The position numbers were made by a program, and so were the translations under genes. Shown here in pieces: positions 30,687-40,770 of a stretch of 64,000 nt of DNA (position 1 is the stretch's first letter; the number at the start of each line of letters is the position of its first letter). The stretch covers positions 806,001 through 870,000 of the forward strand of contig CP089450.1 of NCBI GenBank assembly GCA_026636295.1, in the 5' to 3' direction. Source of the DNA: Medakamo hakoo (lineage: Eukaryota; Chlorophyta; Trebouxiophyceae; Coccomyxaceae). The notes under the pieces are model-generated. The model did not search any database. It was not told the DNA's origin and saw nothing but the letters and a program-made list of their open reading frames with translations.

Positions 30687-33613
30687 ATGCGGCGCCGCCT
30701 GGCGGCCCGCCTGTGTTCCATGATGCAGCTTCACGGATGCAGCCCCGCGGGCGGCGCGGGCGGCCTCAACGCCGCCGCCGCATCGGCCAGCTGCGCGACC
30801 GCATTGCGGCCCGCGCCGTCGGGCCGGGTGGCAGTTCCCTCGGCTCAATTGCACACTACCAGGGGTGGACGTGCAAGCACCAGCCATCGCACTGCTTCAG
30901 GAGTCGTGTCCAGTCGAGTGCCGATCGGCGGGAGGCCGTTTGCATCGGCCGCCGCTGCTGTCGCGGCCGCGCGCTCGCGGGCCGTCGCCGTCTCGGCCGC
31001 ACTCAACGACGACGCCGATGCCACTCCACGCCCGCCCGCCGCCGGCCGCCTGGTCGAATATAAGCGGGACGGGCGGACCGGCATGGCGCTGCTGCTGGAG
31101 CCGGACGGCAAGCGGAACTGGGTGGCGGTGGACGAACGGTGAGAGGATGGGATGGATGGAACGAGGCGGGAGGGGGTTGAGGCCGAGCACACCCCCTCTC
31201 TCACACCCCTCTCCCCCCTCCATCCGGGCCGCCACGCAAAACGGAAAACAACAGCGAACAGCGCTACTCCCTGAAACCCGCCCAGATCGAGTACGTCCTG
31301 CCAGGCGACGGCCACACGCCCGCAAGTTTAGCCGCCGAAGCGGCGGCGGCGGCCGCCGGCAGCAGCGGGGAGATGGCGGGCCTGTTGGAGGATGCCTGGG
31401 AACTGTTGGGCGGCGGCGCGTGCCCTCCATCCACCACCGCCGCCGCGCGTCCACCGCCGCCGCCCGAGCCCGTCTCCCTGCCGTCGTTGGCCGCCCTGCT
31501 GTTTGGACCGGGCCCAGGACCCGGCGCCGTCGCCGCCGCACGCCGCCTCGTCTCTTCCACGCCCGAAGGCGCCGCCCTGTTCAAGCGGGCGCCGGGGCCG
31601 GCGAGGGGCGTGGCGACCTTTGTGCCGCGCCCGCCCGCCGAGGTGCGGTCGGTGCGCGGCGCGGCCGCGGCCGCCGCCCGTGCCGCCGAAGAAGCCGCGG
31701 CCGTCGCCGCCGATTTTTCGGCCCTGGCGGCTTCTTCTGACTGGGATGCCAAGCCCGCAACCGTGGCGGTCTGGGCGGACACGCCCGGCCCGCACGCGGC
31801 CCGGCTGTCTGCCCTGGACGCGTTTGCGCTCGAAGCGGCGTCGCCGGCCGACGCGGCGACCGCCATCGCCCTCCTGCGCTCCATCACGCCGCCGTCCGCG
31901 TTCCCGCCCACCTCGGACGGCGCGGCCGCCCTGCTGTCTGCTGTAGGCGCCCGCCCGCGCCACGAAGTCCCGGCCCTGCGCCGGGCCGGCGTGACCCACG
32001 ACTTTGGAGAGGCGCTGGAGCGGGTGGCGGCCGCCCTCGCCGCCTGCCCGCCGCCCGACCCGGACGCGGGCCACCGGGTGGACCTCACGGCCACCCAGGC
32101 CATCTACACCATCGACGACGCGTCCACCACGGAAATTGACGACGGCGTGAGCGTGGTGAGGGATGAGGGCGCGGGCGAAGACTTTGCGTCGGCCACGTTT
32201 TGGGTTCACATCGCCGACCCGGGGAGGTGGGTGCCTCCACCCCCAGCCGCCCGCTCGCCGGACGCATCCGCCAGCCCGTCCGAGGCGGGCGACCTAGCTG
32301 CCGAGGCCGCGCGCCGGACGCGGACGGTCTACCTGCCGACCGGCTCCATCCCCATGTTCCCGCGGACGCTCTCCGACGGCCCCTTTTCCTTGCGGCCCGG
32401 CATTCCGACGGCCGCCGTGTCCATTGGCGTGCGGCTGAGGAGGGATGGGAGCCTGGATGCAGGGTCCATCCAGATTGCGCCGTCGACGGTCGCGCCCGCC
32501 GCCCAGCTGACGTACGAGGGCGTGGACGGAGTGCTGGCGGGCGGGGACGGGGGCCACCACACCCCGCCGACGGCCGCGGCCGACCTGCGGCTGCTGGCCG
32601 CTGCGGCCACCGCTCGCCGGACGTACCGCACCGCCCAGGGCGCCTCCACCTTCAACCTGCCCGAAGCGGACGTGCGCGTGGTGGAGGAGGGCCGGGGCGC
32701 CGCCGGCGCCGGCCCCGCTGCCCGCCCCGTCGGCGGTGGCCTGGCCGTCCGCGTGGCCGAACTCCGGTCCGACACGCCCGCCCGCCTCCTGGTCAGCGAG
32801 CTGATGATCCTGGCGAACGAAGCCGTGGCCACCGCGGCGGGCAGGGCCGGCCTGCCCCTGCCGTACCGCGGCCAGGTCCCGCCCGTCGCGGACGACGGGG
32901 AGGGCAGCGGGCCGGACGGCGGGGGAGGCGACGACGGCGACCCCGACGACGGAGGAAACCCGTCTCCGCCGCCCTCGTCCGACGGCCTCGTCGCCGCCGC
33001 CACCGCCCGGTCCCGCATGATGCGCGGCGTCCTGGACTGCGCGGCCCCCGCCCCGCACGCGGGCCTGGGGCTGGGTGCCTACACTCAATTCACCTCGCCC
33101 ATCCGGCGGTGGGGCGACCTCGCGGGGCACTGGCAGGTGAAAGCCTGGCTCCGGGCCGGTGGCGGGCCCGCTGCGTCCCTGCCAGCGGGGGCGTTGCCCT
33201 TCCCGACGCCCGACGCCATGGCCGCCGCCGTGGATGGCCCCGCGGCCGCGGCCCGCGAACTCAACGGCCTGGAGCGCGGCGCGGACGCGGCCTGGCTCGC
33301 CCGCTGGTTTGACGCGGGCGGGGCCTCGGCCACGTACCCGGCCACGCTCCTGACCTGGTTGCGCCCGGACGCGGGCGTGGCGCGCGTCCTGTTGACTGGC
33401 TTGGGCGTGGAGGGCGTGGCCGTTCTGGCCCGGCCCGCGGTGCCCGGCGACGCGCTGACGCTGGCGTGGGACGGCCTGGGCGGCAGCCGTGGGACAGACT
33501 TGAGGTTTGCAGACGTGGGCACGCCACCTGTCGTCGCGGACGTGTTTGGTGAGGAAGACGGGGGCGGCGGCGGTGGAGGCCCGGACGACGAGAGTGAAGA
33601 GGAAGAAGGGTAG
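30687..33613 (+). CDS. RNR1: Organellar exoribonuclease II (RNR1)
   Basis: Two exons (30687-31138, 31255-33613) give 936 aa. The acceptor at 31254 (not 31261) is required to keep frame through EQRYSLKPAQIEYVLPG. The enzyme is a 3'-5' RNase of the RNB family that matures plastid and mitochondrial RNA. The first 110 residues, rich in Arg, Ala and Ser, are a transit peptide, then GRLVEYKRDGRTGMALLLEPDGKRNWVAVDE. The RNB domain (about residues 430-790) has the metal-binding TIDDASTTEIDDGVSV. It continues with FWVHIADPGRWV, MFPRTLSDGPFSLRPG, SELMILANEAVATAA and the final TQFTSPIRRWGDL. An acidic disordered loop (about nt 32890-32990) interrupts the domain, and the tail is acidic. Only 62 bp separate the stop from the next ATG. 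Confidence 0.94.
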
Positions 33614-33675
33614 AGAGAGAGAGGGAGTGGGGTCGGGAAGTCGCAGCGGCGCAAACTTGCAAAAAAAAAGGCGAC

Positions 33676-36600
33676 ATGTTCGACGGACGCCTGCCCGGAT
33701 CCAAGAAGAGGGTGGCCCTCGGCGGCACCACGACCGCCCCTGAAAGCCGGGACGCCCTCTTGGCCCGGGCGCGGGCGGAGCGGGAGGCGCGGGCGCGGAG
33801 CAGTCGCGAAGCCTCGGCCGCGACCCGCATCCAGGCCGCGTGGCGCGGCCACGCTGGGCGGTGCGCCGCCCGGGCGGCGGTGCGGGCACGGTGGACAGAG
33901 GCGCACGGATCCCAGGGCGAGCGGGTCGACAGGTGAGAACGCGCGGGCTTTTCGTGGTGGCGGGGCGCGTTCCCCAATGCATCCCCCTTCGCGCTGTCCC
34001 CCTCCCCTCAGCCCACATCCTCGACCAACCCTCGCCCCCCTCTCAAAAAAAAAACAGGTCCGCCTTCACGCCGGCCTCCACCCTCCTCCGCGACCTGGCC
34101 TTCTTCGCCCGGCCGGACACCGACGCAGGCGTGCTGGCGGCAGCCTTAGGCGCGGCGGCACGCGGCGGACAAGCCGCGTCGTCCATGGGTCTGACCACCC
34201 CGGCCGCTGCGTCGCTCGCCGCGTGCGCCGTGTCTGCCCTCTGGGCGCACCGGGCTGCCTGGGCCGGCGACTTGGGCGCGCCGCGCGGCAGCCGGACCTC
34301 ACCCGCGTCCGCTTTAGCTGACTTCCTGGCGTGGGTGGCCGACCCGGCGGCAGCGTGGGCCGGGGACGGCGGCGCGGCCGCGGCCGTGCTGGCCGCGGCG
34401 GTGCTGCCCCTCCCGTCGGGCGGCGCCGCCCTGTTCGACCGCGCGGGCGGCCTGCTGCCCGAGGCTGCGCCTCCAGAAGGCTTGACGACCGTGGCGGCCG
34501 GCCTGGTCGGCAACGCGGCCGCCCGGGCGTTGGCTGCCGGGCGGGCCGGCACGCCAGCCGGCGGCGCGGCCGCGGCCGCGCTCCCCCGCGCGCTCGCGTC
34601 CGCGCCAAACCTGTGGGCCCGGTGCCCGCCGCTCGCGCCCCTGGCCGCCCGCCTGGCCCGGGCCGCGTGCGACGGGCTCGTTGCTGCTACCGAGCCGGAG
34701 TGCTTGCCGTCCGTCGCCACCGTCGCGGCGTGGGTGGGGCCGGTCGTGTCGGGCGACGGCGGCGGCCCCCCCGGCGGGCCCGGCGGCGCGGCCGCCGCCC
34801 TCCTCGGCAACGTGGCCGCGTCCGTGCCTGCCCTGGCCTCCACTCCCGGTGGAGCGGTGGCCCTGGCGTCTGCGGGCGCCGCTCTGCTGGCCGCCTGCCC
34901 TCCTCGAGCGTGCGGCCTGGGCGAGGGCGTCGTGTTCGACGGCGGTGGCGGGCGCGGCGGCGGCGGCGGCGCCTCGCCCCCCCCTTCCTCCTCGTCCGAC
35001 GACGACGACGACGACGGCGACGCCATGGCCGTCGACGGTCGGGAGCCCAAGCCCTGGCTGGCCTGGACGGGCCCACATCACCCCGCTGTGGAGGCGGCGA
35101 CGGCGGCGCAGGCAGCCGGCCTGGCCGGGCCGGGCGTGCTGGGGCCGCTCGTGCGGTCGGCGCTCGGGTCGGCCGACCCGCCGCCGGGCGCGGCCGCCGC
35201 CCTCCCGGCCTTCCTTTTCGCCCTGACCTCCCGGACAGGCCCGCGCCCACGCGCCTTGGCTGTCCTGGCCGCCACGGGTGCGGCGCCGGCCCTGTGGCGG
35301 GCCGTCGTCCGGCCCCTTGCCGAGGCCGGACGGGTGGGCGTGGCGGAGCGGGCGGCCGGCGACGGCGGCCCCCCCCCGCCGCCGGCGCCGCCGGCCGCGC
35401 TCGCGCCGCTCCTGCCGTCCCTGGCTGTCCTGGCCCCCATCCTGTCCACCTCCCTGGCCGCCACGCCCGACGGGCCCGGCGGCCTGGGCGCGCCGGCCCT
35501 GGGCGGCCTGGACCCGGCGGGCGAGCTGGTGGGGGGGCACGGCGGCGCCCCCGGCCTGCTGCCCGTCTGCACCGCGGCGCTCGGCCACCTCCTGTGGTCG
35601 TGCCCGCCGGCGGCGCCGGCGTCGCCCCCGCCCTCCGACGCCCCGTCCTCCGTCCGGGCGGCTGCGATCGATGGCGTGGCCGCGCTGCTGCGCGCCCTGC
35701 ACGATCGGGCCCGCCACGACGGGGCCGGCCCGGCCCTGCCGCCGGACCTGTTCGTCGCGCCACCTGGCGTCGTCCCTCCCCCGCGCTTCACCGCGGAAGT
35801 CCGGTCGGGCCACGGCGCCCGCCCCAGCCCACGCGCCGCGGCCGTCCTGCGCCTCGCACCCTTCCTCGTCCCCTTTCACGACAGGGTGGCGGCGTTCACG
35901 GACGCGCTGGCGGACGACTTCGGCGGCGGCGTGGACGACGACGAGTGGGGGTGGGGCGGGTGGGGCGCCGCGCTCGGCGGCCCGCCCGCCCGCCCGCGCT
36001 TTGCCGTCGTCCGCCGCACCGCCGTCCTGGCCGACGCGCTGGCCGCCCTCGCCCCCCTGCCCCCACGCACGCTCGCCACCGGCCGCATCCGCATCCAGTT
36101 CATCGACGAGCACGGCCTGGAGGAGGCCGGCATCGACGGCGGCGGGCTGTGGAAGGAGTGCGCCAACCTGCTCGTCCGCGCCGCGTTTTCGCCGGCGACG
36201 GGCGGGGGCGAGGGCGGCGGCGGCGGCCCGGACGGCGGCGGGGCCGGCCTGTTTGCTGAGACGCCCGGGCGGGAGCTGTACCCGGACCCGGGCGCGGTGG
36301 CGGCGGCGGTCGCGGCGTCGTCGGCCCCGCCCGACCCGGCGGCGGGCGGCGGCCACCGCCCGGTCGTCGTGTCGCTGGAAACGTACGAGTTCCTGGGCCG
36401 CCTGCTCGGCCGCCTGGCCCGGGATGGGCTGGCCTCCGGCGTGCCGCTCGCGCCCTTTGTCGTCAAGCAGCTGCTGCGCCGCCCCGTGGGCCTGGCCGAC
36501 CTGCCGTCGCTCGACCCGGCGCTCGCGGCATCCCTCGCCGCCCTGCGGGCCGCCCCGCCCGCCGACGTCGACGCCGCCGGCCTGACCTTCACCGCCTCTG

Positions 36601-37220
36601 ACGCGGCGGGCGGCGAAGTCCCCCTGCACCCGGGCGGCGCCTCCCGCCCCGTGACGGGCGACAACGTCGTCGAGTTCGTCGTCCGGGCGGCGCACCACTA
36701 TTTGACAGCGCGCCTGGCGCCCGCGCTGACCGCCCTGCGCCGGGGGCTGGAAGCCACGCTCCCACCCGGTTGGGCGTCCGCCTTTGGCGCGGCCGAGTTT
36801 GCAGCCCTCCTGGGCGGGGGCGGGCCGGGCGGCGGCGGGGGTGGTGTGTCGGGTCCGTCGTCGTCGACGCCCCTGGACCTGGACGACATGCGGTGCCACG
36901 CCCGGTACGGCGGCGGGTACGACGCCGACCACCCGGCGGTGGTGTGCTTTTGGGAGGCGCTGGCGGCCATGACGCCGTCCGAACAGGCGGCCGTCCTGCG
37001 CTTCGTCACCGCGGCGGGGCGGCCGCCGCTGCTCGGCTTTGGGCGCCTGGCCCCGCCGCTGACGATCGTGCCGGGCGGGGAGGGCGGGGAGGGCCGCCTG
37101 CCGTCGGCCGCCACGTGCATGAACCTGCTGAAACTGCCGGCGTACGCGGGCGGGGCGGCGGAGACCAAGGCCAAGCTGCTGTACGCCGCGGCGGAGGCGG
37201 GGGGGTTTGGGCTGAGTTAG
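33676..37220 (+). CDS. UBE3C: HECT E3 ubiquitin ligase, UBE3C type
   Basis: Two exons (33676-33932, 34058-37220) give 1,139 aa. The ligase takes ubiquitin on a catalytic Cys and extends chains on proteasome-bound substrates. The N-terminus MFDGRLPGSKKRVALGG and an IQ motif RIQAAWRGHAGR follow the UBE3C plan. The middle is a long Ala/Gly/Pro-rich helical region with an acidic SSSDDDDDDGD break. The HECT domain begins near residue 760 with RIRIQFIDEHGLEEAGIDGG, then ETYEFLGRLLGRLARDGL and DNVVEFVVRAAHHYL. The catalytic Cys is about residue 1106 in AATCMNLLKLPAY. The chain ends GGFGLS, like the family GFxLS. A 9-A tract (33661-33669) lies just before the ATG. Confidence 0.95.
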
Positions 37221-37241
37221 GCGTGCTGCTGCTGCTGCTGC

Positions 37242-37296
<55 letters not shown>

Positions 37297-37664
37297 GGAC
37301 GGCATGGTTGAGGCTGTTGCGTGTGTGTGGCGGCACGGCGGCATGGGGTTGGCGCGGCGCGTCGACGTGGGCTAGAGAAGCATTTTTTTCCCATTTGCAA
37401 GGGCGAGCGGGGGAGGAGGGGCGCAGGCCGCCGCCCTCGGACGCCGCCCCCCTCGGAGATTTCTTGGTGAGGCCTTCCCACGCCGTCTTCTCCCGCGCCT
37501 GGTCGCGGGCAGGCGCGCGCCGGCCCTGGCGCGCGCGCAACCGACACTGACCTGGCCTCTGCGCTTCGCGTGCGCCCCGACCGACTCTCCACCATCATAA
37601 TTCCCGTTGTGCCCGTGGCCGCCCCCTGCCTTCCGCCAAAACCCTTGTCGATTGCATCTTTAGG
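37221..37664 (+). other. Intergenic region UBE3C to PI4K-gamma with microsatellites
   Basis: These 444 bp carry a short (CTG)n run (37225-37243) abutting a (GT)25 tract (37245-37294), then a T tract (37383-37389). No gene is visible. If the PI4K start proves wrong, an upstream exon could lie in 37560-37664. Confidence 0.5.
37245..37294 (+). repeat. (GT)25 microsatellite
   Basis: Fifty nt of perfect GT lie 24 nt after the UBE3C stop, directly following about six CTG units. Confidence 0.95.
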
Positions 37665-40433
37665 ATGGTAGGCATACCGCTGAGGCGGAGTGGGAGGGTT
37701 CCGACAGCTCCCGACGGCGTGGGGCAGCGTGGGTTCCGCGAAAAGCCCTCCCCCATCCCCCTCCACGTCCACCTCCCCCACACGCCCCCTCCACCACCTC
37801 AGGATTCCCCGGTGGTCCCGACCACCGTCGTCGGCTTCCACGTCCAACCACCCTCCACGCCGCGCCCGTCGCCAGGCCCAGTCCAAGCGGCGGCGGCGGC
37901 GGCCTCAACCCCCGCCACGCCACCCGCGCCGCCGCCGCCGCCCCCGTCCTGGCCGCCCCGCTGGGGCTCGACCTCCCTCCTCACCGCGGCCTCCAGCCCG
38001 GCGCCCGTCGGCCCGGCCGCCCCGCCGCCCACCCCGCGCAGCGTGGGCTTTGCCGGGCTCGCCGAACTGGCGTCCTCCTCGGCCTGGCCGGAAGCGATGG
38101 TCGGCCTCGTCAGTCCGGGCGGGGGCGGGGGGGGCGGCGCGCGGCCGCCGCCGTCGCCTCCCCGCGCGCCGCACCTCGGCCGCGCCGCGTCCGCCGGCCC
38201 ACGCTTCCCGACCGCGGCGGCGGTCGACGGCGACGAGGAGGAGGAGGGCGAGGACGACGGGCCACCAGCGCCGCCGCCTCTCCCGCCCCCACCACCCGCG
38301 CTGCCCGCGGCCGCCGTGGAAGTGGTCGGCACGCTGACCCTGCGCTCGCCCGCCGTCCGGGCCCTGGCCCGCGCCGTCGTCCGCGGCCTGCGCGCCGCCC
38401 AGGACCCGCTCCGCCCGCCCGGCGGGACGGCGGCGTCCGGCTGTGGCGGCACCTACATTTTCCGGGACGAGGCGGGGCGGCGCGTGGGCCTGATGAAGCC
38501 GGGCGATGAGGAGCCGCTCGCGCCGGGGTGGAGCCCGGCCCCGGCCGGCAGCGCGTGCGCCACCGCCGCCGCGACGCGCGCGCTGGGCGAGCCGGGCCTG
38601 AAGCCGTCCGTCCGCGTGGGCGAGGCCATGCTCCGGGAGGCGGCCGCGTTCCTGTTGGACCACGGCGGGTGGGCGCGCGTCCCGCCGACGGCCCTGGTCC
38701 GCCTGACGCACCCGGCCTTTGTTGCGCCGCCGCCGCCGGGTGCGGCGGCGGCGCCAGCGGCACAGGGCCAGCCACCGCCGCCGCAGCCCGGCGCGAGCGC
38801 CTCGCTCCTGACGTGCGCGTTTGCCGAGTCGGCGCCGGCGCGTCCACCGCCGCCGCTGCCGGCCGCGTCCGCCGCCGCCGCCGCCCCCGCCCCGCCGCCG
38901 CCGCCGCCCACCAAGCTGGGCTCCCTGCAGGCGTACGCCCCCCACCTGTGCGACGCGTCCGAGCTGGGCGCGTCCCGGTTCGAGGCGCGGGACGTGTGGG
39001 CGGTCGGCGCGCTGGACGTGCGGCTGTGGAACACGGACAGGCACTGCGGGAACGTGCTGTGCCGCCCGCTGCCGGACGGCGGGCGGGCGCCGCCGACCAC
39101 CGGTCCGGCGGCGGCGGTGGCGTCGGGCGGCCTGTGCGGGCGTGGCGGCGCGTCCGTCTCGCGCGCCGTGTACGGCGACGCCCGCGGCGGCCCCGGCCCC
39201 GCGCTGGCCGCGGCCGTCGACCGGCCCGACTGCGCCGCGGCCGCCGTCGCCGCGGCGGCGGCGGCCGCGCCCCCGCCCCGCCTGGGCCCCGCCTTCGAGC
39301 TCATCCCCATCGACCACGGGTACTGCCTGCCCGAAGCGCTGGAGCCGCCCTACCTGGAGTGGCTGCACTGGCCGGCGGCGGCCCGCCCCTTCTCGCCCGA
39401 GGCGGCGTCCTACATCGCGGCCCTGGACCCGGACGGCGACGAGGCGCTGCTGCGCGCCGAGCTGCCCGCCCTGCGGGACGAGGCTCTGCGCGTGCTGCAG
39501 GTTGGCACGCGCCTGCTCCAGCGGTGCGCGGCTGCGGGGCTGACGCTGCGGGACATCGGGTCGGCCATGACCCGCCCGCTCGGCGCCGCGGCCGCGGGCG
39601 AGGCCGCCGAAGCGCCGTCCGAGGTCGAGCGCCTGTGCTGGGCGGCCCGCGCGGACGTGGACGGTGCGGGCGGCTGGCGGGCCAGCAGCGGCGACGACGA
39701 GTCCAGCGCCACGGCCATGAGTGTGGGCGGCGCCTCCCCCCCGCCTGGCGGCGCCAGCCCGCCGCCGCCGCCGCCGCCGCCGCCGCCCCCGGCCACTGGT
39801 GCGGCGGAGGACCTGCTCTTCCACCTGGAGACCCACGTGGGTGGCGGCCCGCCAGCTGGCGGCCGGCACCAACCGGCGCCGCCGCCGCCGCCCACCCCGG
39901 CGCTCCTCGGCGCGCGCGGCTCGGCCGACTCGCTGTCGGCCGGCGGCGGCGGCGGCGGGCGTGGCCGCATCTTTGGCGGCTCGTCCCTCGAGTCTGCCCG
40001 CTCCGCGTCCGTCGCGTCAGCCGGTGCTGCTGGTGCGCCTGGCGCTGCTGGGATGGCGGCCGTCCCCGCGTCCTCGCCAGACTTCCCCCCACCGCGCCCC
40101 GCCGGCGCCGCTTTTTCCGTGGCGGGCGGTGGCGGCGGGTTGGTGGTCGGCGGCGGCGGCCGCGGTGTGCGCGCACCGCGCGGCCTGCCCCCACCGCCGC
40201 CGCCGCCGCTCCCACCACCTGCGTCTGCCGCGGCCGACCCGGCCGCCGGCGCGTGCCAGCCGCCGCCGTCCTGCCCGCTGGAAGGTTTGGAGGGCGGGCG
40301 GTGGACGGCGTTCTTGGACGCGTTCGAGTCCCGCCTGGCCGCGACCCTGCGGTCGGGGCGGTGGCGGTGCGGCGGCGCGGGCGGCGGCCCGGCGCCGCCG
40401 CCGCCCGGCCTGGGCGAGTCGTGCCCGCTCTGA
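37665..40433 (+). CDS. PI4KG: Plant-type phosphatidylinositol 4-kinase gamma
   Basis: The ORF is 922 aa unspliced. A 135-nt phase-0 intron 37668-37802 (gtaggc...cctcag) right after the ATG is likely and would give 877 aa starting MDSPVV. The family phosphorylates PtdIns or, in plants, protein substrates. Seen motifs: GTYIFRDEAGRRVGLMKPGDEEPLA (nucleotide loop), VGEAMLREAAAFLLDHGG, KLGSLQAYAPH, LDVRLWNTDRHCGNVL (catalytic loop) and IPIDHGYCLPEALEPPYLEWL (metal-binding loop). Later, ARPFSPEAASYIAALD completes the domain. No ubiquitin-like domain is visible at the N-terminus, unlike several land-plant members. A C-terminal extension of about 270 residues rich in Pro, Gly and Ala follows the kinase. 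Confidence 0.9.
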   Translation: MVGIPLRRSGRVPTAPDGVGQRGFREKPSPIPLHVHLPHTPPPPPQDSPVVPTTVVGFHVQPPSTPRPSPGPVQAAAAAASTPATPPAPPPPPPSWPPRWGSTSLLTAASSPAPVGPAAPPPTPRSVGFAGLAELASSSAWPEAMVGLVSPGGGGGGGARPPPSPPRAPHLGRAASAGPRFPTAAAVDGDEEEEGEDDGPPAPPPLPPPPPALPAAAVEVVGTLTLRSPAVRALARAVVRGLRAAQDPLRPPGGTAASGCGGTYIFRDEAGRRVGLMKPGDEEPLAPGWSPAPAGSACATAAATRALGEPGLKPSVRVGEAMLREAAAFLLDHGGWARVPPTALVRLTHPAFVAPPPPGAAAAPAAQGQPPPPQPGASASLLTCAFAESAPARPPPPLPAASAAAAAPAPPPPPPTKLGSLQAYAPHLCDASELGASRFEARDVWAVGALDVRLWNTDRHCGNVLCRPLPDGGRAPPTTGPAAAVASGGLCGRGGASVSRAVYGDARGGPGPALAAAVDRPDCAAAAVAAAAAAAPPPRLGPAFELIPIDHGYCLPEALEPPYLEWLHWPAAARPFSPEAASYIAALDPDGDEALLRAELPALRDEALRVLQVGTRLLQRCAAAGLTLRDIGSAMTRPLGAAAAGEAAEAPSEVERLCWAARADVDGAGGWRASSGDDESSATAMSVGGASPPPGGASPPPPPPPPPPPATGAAEDLLFHLETHVGGGPPAGGRHQPAPPPPPTPALLGARGSADSLSAGGGGGGRGRIFGGSSLESARSASVASAGAAGAPGAAGMAAVPASSPDFPPPRPAGAAFSVAGGGGGLVVGGGGRGVRAPRGLPPPPPPPLPPPASAAADPAAGACQPPPSCPLEGLEGGRWTAFLDAFESRLAATLRSGRWRCGGAGGGPAPPPPGLGESCPL

Positions 40434-40770
40434 CTTGTCCCACACTCCCGGCCGGGGGGAGGAGACGTGCCCGTCCTCCACCCTCGTGCTGACCCTTCCC
40501 CCTCCCTTGCGACTAGTCCCCCATGCCCCCCCCCCACCCATTTCATTTTTGCAGTGAGCAGGGGGTGCGCCCCGCACGCCGCCGTTGCACCGCACGCGCG
40601 CGCTGCGTCCCCTCCTCGCGCACCGCCCCCCCCTTTTTTTTACCTACATCCTTCTTTTTTGTGTGTGTGCGTCTGTGCGGAGCGTTGGTTTTGTAGACTG
40701 AGCGTGTGGTCCGTGGACGGCGTTTTTTTGTCTAGATGCCCGTGGCACTGCCTACCAAAAAAAATGGGAG
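40434..40770. other. Gap between convergent PI4K-gamma and mTERF genes
   Basis: These 337 bp hold both 3' flanks. I see a C-rich zone, a T tract (40633-40640) and a GT-rich stretch (40655-40720) but no gene. Confidence 0.4.

Noticed and set aside
31255-31262. RNR1 acceptor at 31261 instead of 31254
   Set aside because: It would shift the frame and meet a stop within four codons; the acceptor at 31254 restores the conserved YSLKPAQIEYVLPG.
34314-37886. 1,190-codon minus-strand frame opposite UBE3C
   Set aside because: The plus-strand HECT domain with catalytic Cys is unambiguous; the antisense frame runs through the (GT)25 repeat and has no domain.
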